Source of the DNA: Rubrivivax gelatinosus
GTDB lineage: Bacteria > Pseudomonadota > Gammaproteobacteria > Burkholderiales > Burkholderiaceae_C
Assembly (NCBI RefSeq): GCF_004340905.1
Contig: NZ_SLXD01000014.1
Location: 1 to 64,000, forward strand
Reading direction: 5' to 3'
DNA length: 64,000 nt
Part shown: positions 35,074 through 42,515 of the stretch, in pieces
Position numbering within the stretch: the first letter of the stretch is position 1
Layout of the letters: each line of letters opens with the position of its first letter
Translations under genes and position numbers: made by a program
Notes under the pieces: model-generated
Told to the model about the DNA's origin: nothing
The model's input: the letters and a program-made list of their open reading frames with translations, nothing else
The model's database searches: none

Positions 35074-35586
35074 CTACTTCAGCAGGCCGTTGAGCAGCAG
35101 GTAGCCCGGCACCCAGCCGGTCAGCACGCCTTCGGCCAGCGTCAGGCCGCCGACCAGCCGCGCGATCGGCTTCTTCATCGCCAGCAGCAGGAAGAACATG
35201 AACCACAGCACGCCCCAGGCCGCCCAGCTGAAGCCGAACCAGTAGCCCCAGGTGCTGTCGGCGCCGGCGAGCGTCTGCAGCGTCACCGGCACCGCGGTCA
35301 GCGCGACGAAGAGGCTGAACCAGCCCAGGCCGCGGCCGTCGGCGCCGTTGCTGCGGTTGATCGCCACCCAGAGGTAGGTGAAGGTGAAGAGCAGCGTCAG
35401 CGCCGCGGCCTTGATCGACGCCGCGTCGGCGCCGGGCCCGAAGGCCAGCACCAGGCAGGCGACGAGGGTGATGCCGCCGACCAGGTAGTTGATGATGGAG
35501 ATCTCGTTGTCGCCGATGCGCCCCAACAGCCACAGGCCGTTGAGGCACAGCACGGCGCCGACGAAAAACAGGACCAGTCCGAGCAT
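35074..35586 (-). CDS. AmiS/UreI family amide or urea channel
   Basis: 170 residues with six or seven hydrophobic helices, starting MLGLVLFFVGAVLCLNGLWL and containing NYLVGGITLV, FTYLWVAINR and YWFGFSWAAWGVLW. This is the AmiS/UreI family of pH-gated or constitutive urea and short-chain amide channels. Placed between FmdB and formamidase genes, it likely admits formamide, acetamide or urea to the cytoplasm. Confidence 0.9.
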   Translation of the reverse strand: MLGLVLFFVGAVLCLNGLWLLGRIGDNEISIINYLVGGITLVACLVLAFGPGADAASIKAAALTLLFTFTYLWVAINRSNGADGRGLGWFSLFVALTAVPVTLQTLAGADSTWGYWFGFSWAAWGVLWFMFFLLLAMKKPIARLVGGLTLAEGVLTGWVPGYLLLNGLLK

Positions 35587-35644
35587 CGCGTGTCTCCTTC
35601 GTGTGGGGCCGGCCGCCCGCGGCTGGGGCGGCCGGCTCGGGCGC

Positions 35645-36901
35645 TCAGTTGCCGGAACGGGGTACCTGCACCCCTTGCCTGACCTGGTGCGGCGCGCCGG
35701 TGGCCGACGGCCGGATGTCGAAGTCGAAGATCGCGCGCGGGATGTAGATCGTCGAGCAGGCGTTGGGGATGTCGACCACGCCCGAGAGCCGGCCTTCCAC
35801 CGGCGCGGTGCCGAGGATCATGTAGGCCTGGATGTCGGTGTAGCCGAACTTCATCAGGTAATCGATCGCGTGGTTGCAGGCGTTCTGGTAGGCCAGCCAC
35901 GAGTCCAGGTAGTGCTGCTTACCGCCCGAGTCGACCGACACGCCCGAGAACGCCAGCCACTCCGAGTACTGCGGGTCGCGGTTGCCGGGCATGAAGACCG
36001 CGTTCTCCTTGACGCCGTACTTGGCCATGCCGCCCTTGATCAGGTCGACGTGCAGGTCCATGAAGCCGCCCATCTCGATGGCGCCGCAGAACGTGATCTC
36101 GCCGTCGCCCTGCGAGAAGTGCAGGTCGCCGAAGGACAGGTTGGCGCCGGGGACGAACACCGGATAGAAGACGCGGCTGCCGGCGGTGAGGTTCTTGATG
36201 TCCTGGTTGCCGCCGTTTTCGCGCGGCGGCGCGGTGCGGGCGGCCTCGGCGGCGACACGCTCGAACTCGGCGCCCTTGAGCGAGCCCAGGATCGCGCTGT
36301 CGGGCAGCGGCGGCAGCGCCAGCGGCGGCACGCGCATCGGGTCGGTGGCGATCAGCGCCTTCTCGCGCGCCGTCCACCTGGCCAGCAGTTCGGCCGACGG
36401 CGCCGTGCCCATCAGCCCCGGGTGGTGGATGCCGGTGTACGAGACCTCGGGGATGTGGCGCGAGGTGGCGACGTCGCCGCGGAAGTCCCAGATCACCTTG
36501 TAGGCGTCGGGGAACCGTTCGGTGAGGAAGCCGCCGCCGTTGTTGCGCGCGAAGACGCCGGTGTAGCCCCAGCCCTGGCCCGACAGCGGCCCGGAGTCCT
36601 CCTGGTTGCAGGCGTCGATCTCGAGGATGTCGACGATCAGCAGGTCACCCGGCTCGGCGCCTTCGACGTAGAACGGGCCGGAGAGCACGTGCACGCCGGC
36701 CAGAGGCGCGTGGCGGATGTCGTCGGCCGAGTCGTCGTTGCGGATCGCGCCGTCGAACCACTCGCGGCAGTCGGCGCGGAACACGGTGCCCGGCTTGATC
36801 TTCACCGCCGGCGGGATGTCGGGGTGCCAGCGGTTGTGGCCGACGATCTTCTGGTCCTTGAACTTCTTCGTGTTGTCCAGCGGAAAGAGGTTCTGGGGCA
36901 T
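35645..36901 (-). CDS. fmdA: Formamidase of the acetamidase/formamidase family
   Basis: 418 residues, the size and sequence style of FmdA formamidases that hydrolyse formamide to formate and ammonia. Family segments include VGHNRWHPDIPPAVKIKPG, EPGDLLIVDILEID, the W-G-Y-T-G loop (GQGWGYTGVFARNNGGGF), YTGIHHPGLMGTAPS with the metal-site histidines, FGDLHFSQGDGEITFCGAIE and the conserved C-terminus. It is cytoplasmic and operonic with the channel gene 58 bases downstream. It supplies nitrogen; the nearby permease-kinase may control it. Confidence 0.93.
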   Translation of the reverse strand: MPQNLFPLDNTKKFKDQKIVGHNRWHPDIPPAVKIKPGTVFRADCREWFDGAIRNDDSADDIRHAPLAGVHVLSGPFYVEGAEPGDLLIVDILEIDACNQEDSGPLSGQGWGYTGVFARNNGGGFLTERFPDAYKVIWDFRGDVATSRHIPEVSYTGIHHPGLMGTAPSAELLARWTAREKALIATDPMRVPPLALPPLPDSAILGSLKGAEFERVAAEAARTAPPRENGGNQDIKNLTAGSRVFYPVFVPGANLSFGDLHFSQGDGEITFCGAIEMGGFMDLHVDLIKGGMAKYGVKENAVFMPGNRDPQYSEWLAFSGVSVDSGGKQHYLDSWLAYQNACNHAIDYLMKFGYTDIQAYMILGTAPVEGRLSGVVDIPNACSTIYIPRAIFDFDIRPSATGAPHQVRQGVQVPRSGN

Positions 36902-36970
36902 GGCTCACCTTTCGAGGGGCGTGGGAAGACCGCTCCGCGGCGAGCGGAGCACGAGGGCTGCCGGCCGTGT

Positions 36971-37261
36971 TCAGGGCCGGGGCAGGGTGAAGAGCGCCGG
37001 GTTCAGCGGCGCGGCGGGGCGGGGTGAGCGGCCGAGCGAGGGCAGCGCCGAGACCACCTCGGGTTCGTGCCGGCTCTTCTCGGCGTGGTCCAGCGCGGCG
37101 GTCCATTCGCTGCGCCGGCCGGTCCTCAGCATCGGCGCCGAGAACACGCGCCGTGCGGCGGCGCCGCAGTGCGGGCACTCGGCTTCGGCCGGCGCCGTGC
37201 CCAGCGGCCAGTGGCGGTCGAACGGGCCATGGTCCGCGCAGCGGTATTCGTACAGCGCCAT
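36971..37261 (-). CDS. Second FmdB-family zinc-ribbon protein
   Basis: 96 residues. MALYEYRCADHGPFDRH and ECPHCGAAARRVFSAPML form the zinc ribbon; here the first half has a single Cys plus His rather than a CxxC pair. A long low-complexity tail ends in FTLPRP. It is the first gene of the amide operon, ahead of fmdA. Start at 37261 places the conserved MALYEYRC at the N-terminus. Confidence 0.82.
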   Translation of the reverse strand: MALYEYRCADHGPFDRHWPLGTAPAEAECPHCGAAARRVFSAPMLRTGRRSEWTAALDHAEKSRHEPEVVSALPSLGRSPRPAAPLNPALFTLPRP

Positions 37262-37520
37262 CGACGTCTCCAGGAAGTGCGATGCGCGATCGTCGGCCAA
37301 GCGTGCGCGGGCCGAATCACATGCGGCGGTGAGGCGGCCTCACCTGTTTGGGTGAGCCGGGGCGCGCAGGGGGGGGAGGGTGGAGACGGTGCGACCGAGG
37401 CGGTCACAGGGGGGCGTTCAGGAGCGCCGGCTGGCGGCGTGGGCCGCGGCCACCATCGTCGGTGCCGGCAGATCCCGGCGCCGGGTGGGTGGGCACCGCT
37501 CGGGTGCCCACCGGGGTGGT

Positions 37521-37871
37521 TCAGTGCGTGCGGCCGCCGCGGGCGCCGGCGGCAAGTTCCGTCCCGCTGATGCCGGCGAACAGCTGCGCGGCCTTCACCT
37601 TGATCTCCAGCAGCTCGTCCGCGCTGACCGAGTAGCAGCCGCTCGTGCGGTTGACGGTGACGCTGAACTCGACGTCCTTGCCGGCGTTCGACAGCGTCCC
37701 GCTGGTGAATTCGTAGTCGTCACGCTCCCAGGGCAGGCCCTGGGTGCCCACGTCCCATTCGTGGTATTCGATGCGGCCTATCTCGCCGCTGGCGAGGTTG
37801 AGGCGGGCGCTGGCGGTGACGACCTCGTCGGCGAGTTCGTCGGTCAGGGTAATCGGCACATGTAGGTCCAT
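37521..37871 (-). CDS. Small hypothetical protein, 116 residues
   Basis: Unrecognised. It begins MDLHVPITLTDELADEVVTA, with regular codon usage, beta-strand-like alternation (EFSVTVNRTSGCYSVSADELLEIKVK) and one Cys. No signal peptide or membrane helix. It lies alone between the amide operon and chrA. The beta-rich composition and length would fit a small cytoplasmic or phasin-like structural domain, but no function can be assigned. Confidence 0.55.
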   Translation of the reverse strand: MDLHVPITLTDELADEVVTASARLNLASGEIGRIEYHEWDVGTQGLPWERDDYEFTSGTLSNAGKDVEFSVTVNRTSGCYSVSADELLEIKVKAAQLFAGISGTELAAGARGGRTH

Positions 37872-38070
37872 GCCCGTGATTGTCCCCTGTCGCGCCCACC
37901 CTGACGACAGCGCGCCTGCGCATCGTTGCCGGCCGCCCGTCTTGCGCCGCCGCCGGCAGCAGCATCACCTCGTCAGGTTCGCAGGGCCGGACGCTTCCAG
38001 CCATGCCCCTTCGGCGCAGGCTCCGTGCCAGGCAGCATCGGGAACCACACGGTTCTGCCGCGCAAGACTC

Positions 38071-39294
38071 CTAGCTGCCGAGGGCCCATCCCGCTGCCGC
38101 CGCCAGCGCGACGACGATGGCGGGTGAGGTCCGGGTGCAGACGAGCAGGCCGAACGCCGCCAGCGCCAGCCCGAAGTCCGCGCGCGAGTGGATCGCGCTC
38201 GTCCACACCGGGTCGTAGAGTGCCGCGCCGAGGATGCCGACCACCGCGGCATTGACGCCGCCCATCGCGCGCCGGACGCCATCACGCCGGCGGATCGCCT
38301 CCCAGAACGGCAGCGCCCCCGCCACGAGCAGGAAGGCCGGAACGAAGACGACGGCCAGCAGCGCCAGCCCGCCGGTCCAGCCCCCCAGCGGGGCCGGCAT
38401 GGCCGCGCCGAGGTAGGCCGCGAAGGTGAACAGCGGCCCCGGCACGGCCTGCGCCGCGCCGTAGCCGGCCAGGAAGCTGTCGTTGTCCACCCATCCGGGC
38501 GGCACCACGCCTGCCTGCAGCAGCGGCAGCACGACGTGGCCCCCGCCGAAGACCAGCGCACCCGCCTTGTAGAAGACGGCAACGGCGTCCAGCCAGGGCG
38601 AGGGATGGGCGGCTGCCAGCATCGGCAGGAGCAGCAGCAGCACGGCGAAGGCCGCGAGCAGCAGCGCGCCCGTGCGGCGCCCGACGCTGCCGTCCTGGTG
38701 CGTCGCCGCGGCCAGCTGCCCGGGCGCCTGGGTGTGGCGCCCGGCCAGCCCGCCCAGCACGATGGCCGCGATCTGCCCGGCCGCCGTGGGCACGGCGAGC
38801 ACCACGAGGGCTGCTGCGATGGCGATGCCGGCGCGCAGGCGGTCCGGACACAGCGACCTCGCCATGCCCCAGACCGCCTGCGCGACGACGGCCACCGCCA
38901 CGACCTTGAGCCCGTGCACCGCGCCGGACGCCGCCAGCGACGGGAACGTGGCGACGCCCTGGGCGAAGAGGATCAGCACCAGCGCCGACGGCAGGGTGAA
39001 TCCGGCCCACGCCGCCAGCGCGCCGGCCCAGCCGGCGCGTCCGAGGCCCAGCGCCATGCCGACCTGGCTGCTCGCCGGCCCGGGCAGGAACTGGCACAGC
39101 GCCACGAGGTCGCCGTAGCGCCTGTCGTCGAGCCAGCGCCGGCGCTCGACGAACTCGGTTCGGAAGTAGCCGAGGTGCGCCACCGGGCCGCCGAACGAAC
39201 CGAGGCCGAGCTTGAGGAAAGCGAGCAGCACCTCCAGCGCGGAGCCGCGGCGCGGCGGTTCAGCGGCTGGAACGCGATCGTCGGAGGCGGGCAT
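38071..39294 (-). CDS. chrA: Chromate transporter ChrA (long-chain type)
   Basis: 407 residues with two homologous halves of the CHR family: SFGGPVAHLGYFR and FLPGPASSQVGMALG in the first, FGGGHVVLPLLQ and GYGAAQAVPGPLFTFAAYLG in the second. About ten membrane helices. Long-chain ChrA exports chromate from the cytoplasm and confers resistance. Start M at 39294 lies inside the end of the padR gene, with which it overlaps by 35 bases, so both are one transcript. Confidence 0.92.
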   Translation of the reverse strand: MPASDDRVPAAEPPRRGSALEVLLAFLKLGLGSFGGPVAHLGYFRTEFVERRRWLDDRRYGDLVALCQFLPGPASSQVGMALGLGRAGWAGALAAWAGFTLPSALVLILFAQGVATFPSLAASGAVHGLKVVAVAVVAQAVWGMARSLCPDRLRAGIAIAAALVVLAVPTAAGQIAAIVLGGLAGRHTQAPGQLAAATHQDGSVGRRTGALLLAAFAVLLLLLPMLAAAHPSPWLDAVAVFYKAGALVFGGGHVVLPLLQAGVVPPGWVDNDSFLAGYGAAQAVPGPLFTFAAYLGAAMPAPLGGWTGGLALLAVVFVPAFLLVAGALPFWEAIRRRDGVRRAMGGVNAAVVGILGAALYDPVWTSAIHSRADFGLALAAFGLLVCTRTSPAIVVALAAAAGWALGS

Positions 39295-39610
39295 CGGACT
39301 CGTCCTCGGGAAGCGCCTCGCCCACCAGCTCGGCCAGGCGGGGCCGCAGTTCGTCCAGCGCCGCCCGGCCATGGTCGGTGGCGACGTAGTACTTGCGCAG
39401 CTTGCCGGCCACCACTTCGGTTTCGCTCACCAGCAGGCCGTCGAGTTCCAGGCGGTGCAGCAAGGGGTAGAGCGTGCCCGGGCTGAGCCGGTAGCCGTGG
39501 CGCGACAGCTCCGCGGCCATGCCGGCGCCGTAGACGCGCTCCGCGGCCGCGTGGTGAAGCACATGGACGCGCACGAACGCCAGCAGGATGTCTCGAACGG
39601 TATCGGTCAT
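39260..39610 (-). CDS. PadR-family transcriptional repressor
   Basis: 116 residues: winged helix (ILLAFVRVHVLHHAAAE, YRLSPGTLYPLLHRLELDGLL, the wing KLRKYYVATDHGRAAL) and a helical C-terminus for dimerisation, typical PadR. It is transcribed with chrA, and a palindromic site lies four bases before its start, so it most likely represses its own operon and responds to chromate or a related signal. Confidence 0.9.
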   Translation of the reverse strand: MTDTVRDILLAFVRVHVLHHAAAERVYGAGMAAELSRHGYRLSPGTLYPLLHRLELDGLLVSETEVVAGKLRKYYVATDHGRAALDELRPRLAELVGEALPEDESDARLRRSRSSR

Positions 39611-39613
39611 CGT

Positions 39614-39628
39614 TATCGAAGTCCGATA
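39614..39628. promoter_or_regulatory. Palindromic operator of the padR-chrA operon
   Basis: TATCG-AAGTC-CGATA is a perfect dyad immediately before the padR start codon, where it would overlap the promoter or ribosome site. PadR proteins bind short palindromes at their own promoters. Inference from position and symmetry. Confidence 0.55.
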
Positions 39629-39703
39629 CTAGATCCCGGCAGGCCTGGGCGCGCCCGGGTTCACCCGACGAAACTTTCGTCGCCATGCCTCGACCAACCG
39701 GAC

Positions 39704-40390
39704 ATGGCGGTCGCAGTTCCCTTCCCGTCTCGCCGGGCGCGGCATCCCGCCGGGCTGGCCGTGGTGGCGGGCCTGCACGGCGTCCTGGTGTGGATGCTGG
39801 TGCAGAGCCTGGGCCATCGCGGGGTCGACCTGGAGCCGCCGCCGCTGGCCGTGGACATCCTGGAGCCGCCGCCGCCGCCGCCGCCGCCCCCGCCGGTGCT
39901 GGACGTTGCGCCTGCGGCGCTGCCGCCGCCGCCGTCGTTCGTGCCACCGCCCGAGATCCGCGTGCGGCCGCCGCCGCTCCCGCCTCCGGCCATCACGGTG
40001 CAGCGCAGCGCGCCGCCGCCGACGCCGGTTGTCGTCGCCCCGGCAGCGCCAGCGCCGGTGCCCGCCCCGGCAGCGCCGCCTTCAGCACCGGCGGACCTGT
40101 CGCGTCCGGCGCGGCTGGAGGTTTCGCAGTGCACGCGCCCGGCGTATCCGCGTGCGGCCCTGCGCTCCGAGGCCACCGGCACCACCCGCATCCGCTTTCG
40201 CGTCGATGCCGGCGGGCGCGTGATCGACGCCCGCGTGCTGCAGCGCTCCGGGCCCTCGCGCGAGCATGGCCTGCTCGACCGTGCCGCCGTCGACACGCTG
40301 GGACGCTGCCGCTTCAGCGCCGGCCTGGACGCCCGCGGGCGCCCGGTCGGCGGCTTCGCGACGGTGGAGTACGTGTGGACGCTGCAGTAG
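39704..40390 (+). CDS. TonB-family energy transducer protein
   Basis: 228 residues. One N-terminal membrane helix (GLAVVAGLHGVLVWMLVQ), a long proline-rich periplasmic spacer (including a run of ten prolines), and a C-terminal TonB domain (RPAYPRAALRSEATGTTRI, FRVDAGGRVIDARVLQRSG, VEYVWTLQ). It couples the proton motive force to outer-membrane receptors. No exbB/exbD are nearby. The start at 39704 gives the expected membrane-anchor topology. Confidence 0.88.
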   Translation: MAVAVPFPSRRARHPAGLAVVAGLHGVLVWMLVQSLGHRGVDLEPPPLAVDILEPPPPPPPPPPVLDVAPAALPPPPSFVPPPEIRVRPPPLPPPAITVQRSAPPPTPVVVAPAAPAPVPAPAAPPSAPADLSRPARLEVSQCTRPAYPRAALRSEATGTTRIRFRVDAGGRVIDARVLQRSGPSREHGLLDRAAVDTLGRCRFSAGLDARGRPVGGFATVEYVWTLQ

Positions 40391-40397
40391 CGGGCGC

Positions 40398-41239
40398 TCA
40401 GCGCGGCGTGCTGCGGATCTCGTCGCGAAACGCCGCCAGCACCTGCATCAGCCGGCGCTGGTTCTCCGGGCCCACGCGCCAGAGGATCTTGCGTCCGGCG
40501 CTGGCCTGTTCGAGCGCCGGGTCGGCGTACTCGTAGCGCACCCAGGGCCGCGTGGACGGCTGGGGCCCGCGCACCTCGGTCAGGCGCACGGCCAGCGGCT
40601 GGGGTGCCGCCGGCGTGGCCAGCAGGTGGTCGAGCACCACCACGAGCCGGGCATGGAAACGCTGCCCGGGATACCCCAGTTCCTCGTAGGCCGGCTGCAG
40701 CAGCGGCAGCGCGCGCCGGTACCAGTCGGCCAGCTGGTGCGGGTCGACGCGCTCGGCCAGCGCCACCAGCGGCTCGTAGCGCCGCGGGTTCGTGGGCGCG
40801 ATCCGGGCGCCGCCTTCGGTCGTGTCGACGACGCTGAAACGTCCCGCCGCCGGCTGCACCGGCCACATCGATGCCGGTGCCGAAGGGCGCGCGAGGTTGT
40901 CGACGGTGGCACGATGCGCTGCGCCAGGCCGGTGGCCTGCAGCAGGCCCGCGACCGCGTCGCGGCCGATCAGCGCCTGCAGGGCCGGCACGATGTCCGCC
41001 TCGGCCAGCGGCTGTGCCGGCGCCGGCGGATCGGGTTCGGCGACGGCCGCCGCCGACGCGGCGGGCGCCTGCGTCGGCGCGGGGCCGGACACGACAGGCC
41101 CGGACGGCGGCGCGGCCGGGCGGGGGCTGCCGAACCACCACGCGACGGCCGCCGCGCCGATGGCCGCGGCCAGCAGGACGAACACCGTGCGCGCCATCCA
41201 GCGGCGCGGTGGCGGGGGGCGCAGGGTTTGCGGATCCAT
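40398..41239 (-). pseudogene. DUF3014 domain membrane protein, frameshifted
   Basis: The N-terminal half (MDPQTLRPPPPRRWMARTVF, a membrane helix, a Pro/Ala linker, and LAEADIVPALQALIGRDAV) and the C-terminal half (TVDNLARPSAPASMW to RDEIRSTPR) both match one DUF3014 protein but lie in different frames. The break is near 40909, where the sequence reads GTGCCACC instead of the expected GTGGCCACC, so one G seems missing. This is either a natural frameshift mutation or a sequencing error. Function of DUF3014 unknown; full length would be about 280 residues. Confidence 0.75.
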
Positions 41240-41333
41240 GGCTTCTTGTACAGGGCCCGCGACGGCGGCGCGACCCAAGCCCCCGGATGTCGCGGGGTGG
41301 TGGTGCCGGGCCCGGCGCCGAGCTGACGCCTGG

Positions 41334-41735
41334 CTACAAGGCTTCGGCGCGGGCGATGTTGTGCCGGTGCGCGGCCAGCATCGCTTCGAGCTCGGCCCTG
41401 ACCTCGGCGTGGCCGACCTCCGGGATCAGCCGCTCCAGCCGGCGCACGACCCAGGCCTGGCCCTTGTTCAGGAAGACCAGTCGCTCGTGCAGGTCCTCGA
41501 TCGCCAGCGCCTTGCGGCGGAAGTCGCCGACGGCGCTGGAGGGCTCGCCGCCGAGCGTGCTCACCGCGCGCATCAGCATGCCGCACCAGCGCACCTCGTC
41601 GTGCTGGATGTCCTGCAGCAGCGCCTTCATCGCCGCGTCGCCGGCTTCGCTGGCGCTCTGCCGCGCGACCCAGGCGCCGGCGCGTTCGGCTTCGAGCAGT
41701 TCGTTGAGGGCGGCCGGGACTTCTTGCGGTGACAT
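41334..41735 (-). CDS. Ferritin-like/DUF6306 four-helix protein
   Basis: 133 residues, all helical: LNELLEAERAGAWVARQS, ALLQDIQHDEVRWCGML, RKALAIEDLHERLVFLNKGQ and LEAMLAAHRHNIARA. Glu and His spaced ExxH-like on two helices (HDE, AAHRHN) suggest a ferritin-like four-helix bundle, perhaps a metal site. Matches the DUF6306 style of small ferritin-like proteins. Function unknown. Confidence 0.65.
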   Translation of the reverse strand: MSPQEVPAALNELLEAERAGAWVARQSASEAGDAAMKALLQDIQHDEVRWCGMLMRAVSTLGGEPSSAVGDFRRKALAIEDLHERLVFLNKGQAWVVRRLERLIPEVGHAEVRAELEAMLAAHRHNIARAEAL

Positions 41736-41816
41736 GCGGATTCTTGAAGATGCTGTTTGCGAGCATCTTATTCGCCGGGTGCCGCGTGCCCGGCGATCTC
41801 CGCACTCGCGGCGCGG

Positions 41817-42515
41817 TCAGCCGCCGGCGCGGAAGCGGTAGCCGATGCCGGCTTCGGTCAGCAGGTGCACCGGCATCGAGGGCTGGGCCTCGATCTTCTT
41901 GCGCAGATTGGCCATGTGCACGCGCACGTAGTGCGTGTCCTCGGTGTGGCCGGGGCCCCAGACGGCTTTCAGCAGCTGGCGGTGGGTGACGACGCGGTCG
42001 GGCTGCGTCGCCAGGCAGCCGAGCAGCTTGTATTCGATCGGCGTCAGGTGCAGCTCCTCGTCGCCGCGGCGCACGCTGCGGCGCGCCAGGTCCAGCGTGA
42101 TCTCGCCGAAACGCAGCACCGGGCCGTCGTCGGGCGACAGCAGCGCGCGGCGGCGCAGCTGGGCGCGCACACGCGCCAGCAGCTCGCCGGCGCCGAAGGG
42201 TTTGACGAGGTAGTCGTCGGCACCGGCGTCCAGCGCGGCGATCTTGTCGTCCTCGGCGGCGCGTGCCGACAGCACGATGACCGGCGCCGCCGACCAGCCG
42301 CGCAGGTCGCGGATCAGGTCGACGCCGTCGCCATCGGGCAGCCCCAGGTCGACGACCAGCAGGTCGGGGCGGCGCGTGCCGGCTTCGATCAGCCCGCGGC
42401 GCAGGCCTTCGGCCTCGTGCACCTCGTGGCCCTCGCTCTCCAGCGCCATGCGCACGAAACGGCGGATGTCGGCTTCGTCCTCGACGATCAGCACGCGGGC
42501 TCGGGGTTCGGTCAT
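41817..42515 (-). CDS. kdpE: KdpE response regulator
   Basis: 232 residues, OmpR family. Receiver with VLIVEDEADIRRF, the phospho-acceptor in LVVDLGLPDGDG, VLSARAAEDDKI and VKPFGAGEL. Winged-helix output with LTPIEYKLLGCLA and THYVRVHMANLRKKIE. The ATG overlaps the kdpD stop by four bases. It activates the kdp operon upon phosphorylation by KdpD, at low potassium or high osmolarity. Confidence 0.95.
   Translation of the reverse strand: MTEPRARVLIVEDEADIRRFVRMALESEGHEVHEAEGLRRGLIEAGTRRPDLLVVDLGLPDGDGVDLIRDLRGWSAAPVIVLSARAAEDDKIAALDAGADDYLVKPFGAGELLARVRAQLRRRALLSPDDGPVLRFGEITLDLARRSVRRGDEELHLTPIEYKLLGCLATQPDRVVTHRQLLKAVWGPGHTEDTHYVRVHMANLRKKIEAQPSMPVHLLTEAGIGYRFRAGG

Noticed and set aside
37720..38004. 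94-codon minus-strand frame overlapping the 116-residue hypothetical gene
   Set aside because: Different frame of the better supported gene, ending in arginine-rich noise.
37872..38070. Riboswitch (for example fluoride type) downstream of chrA
   Set aside because: No conserved core could be matched on either strand, and it lies behind rather than before the transporter gene.
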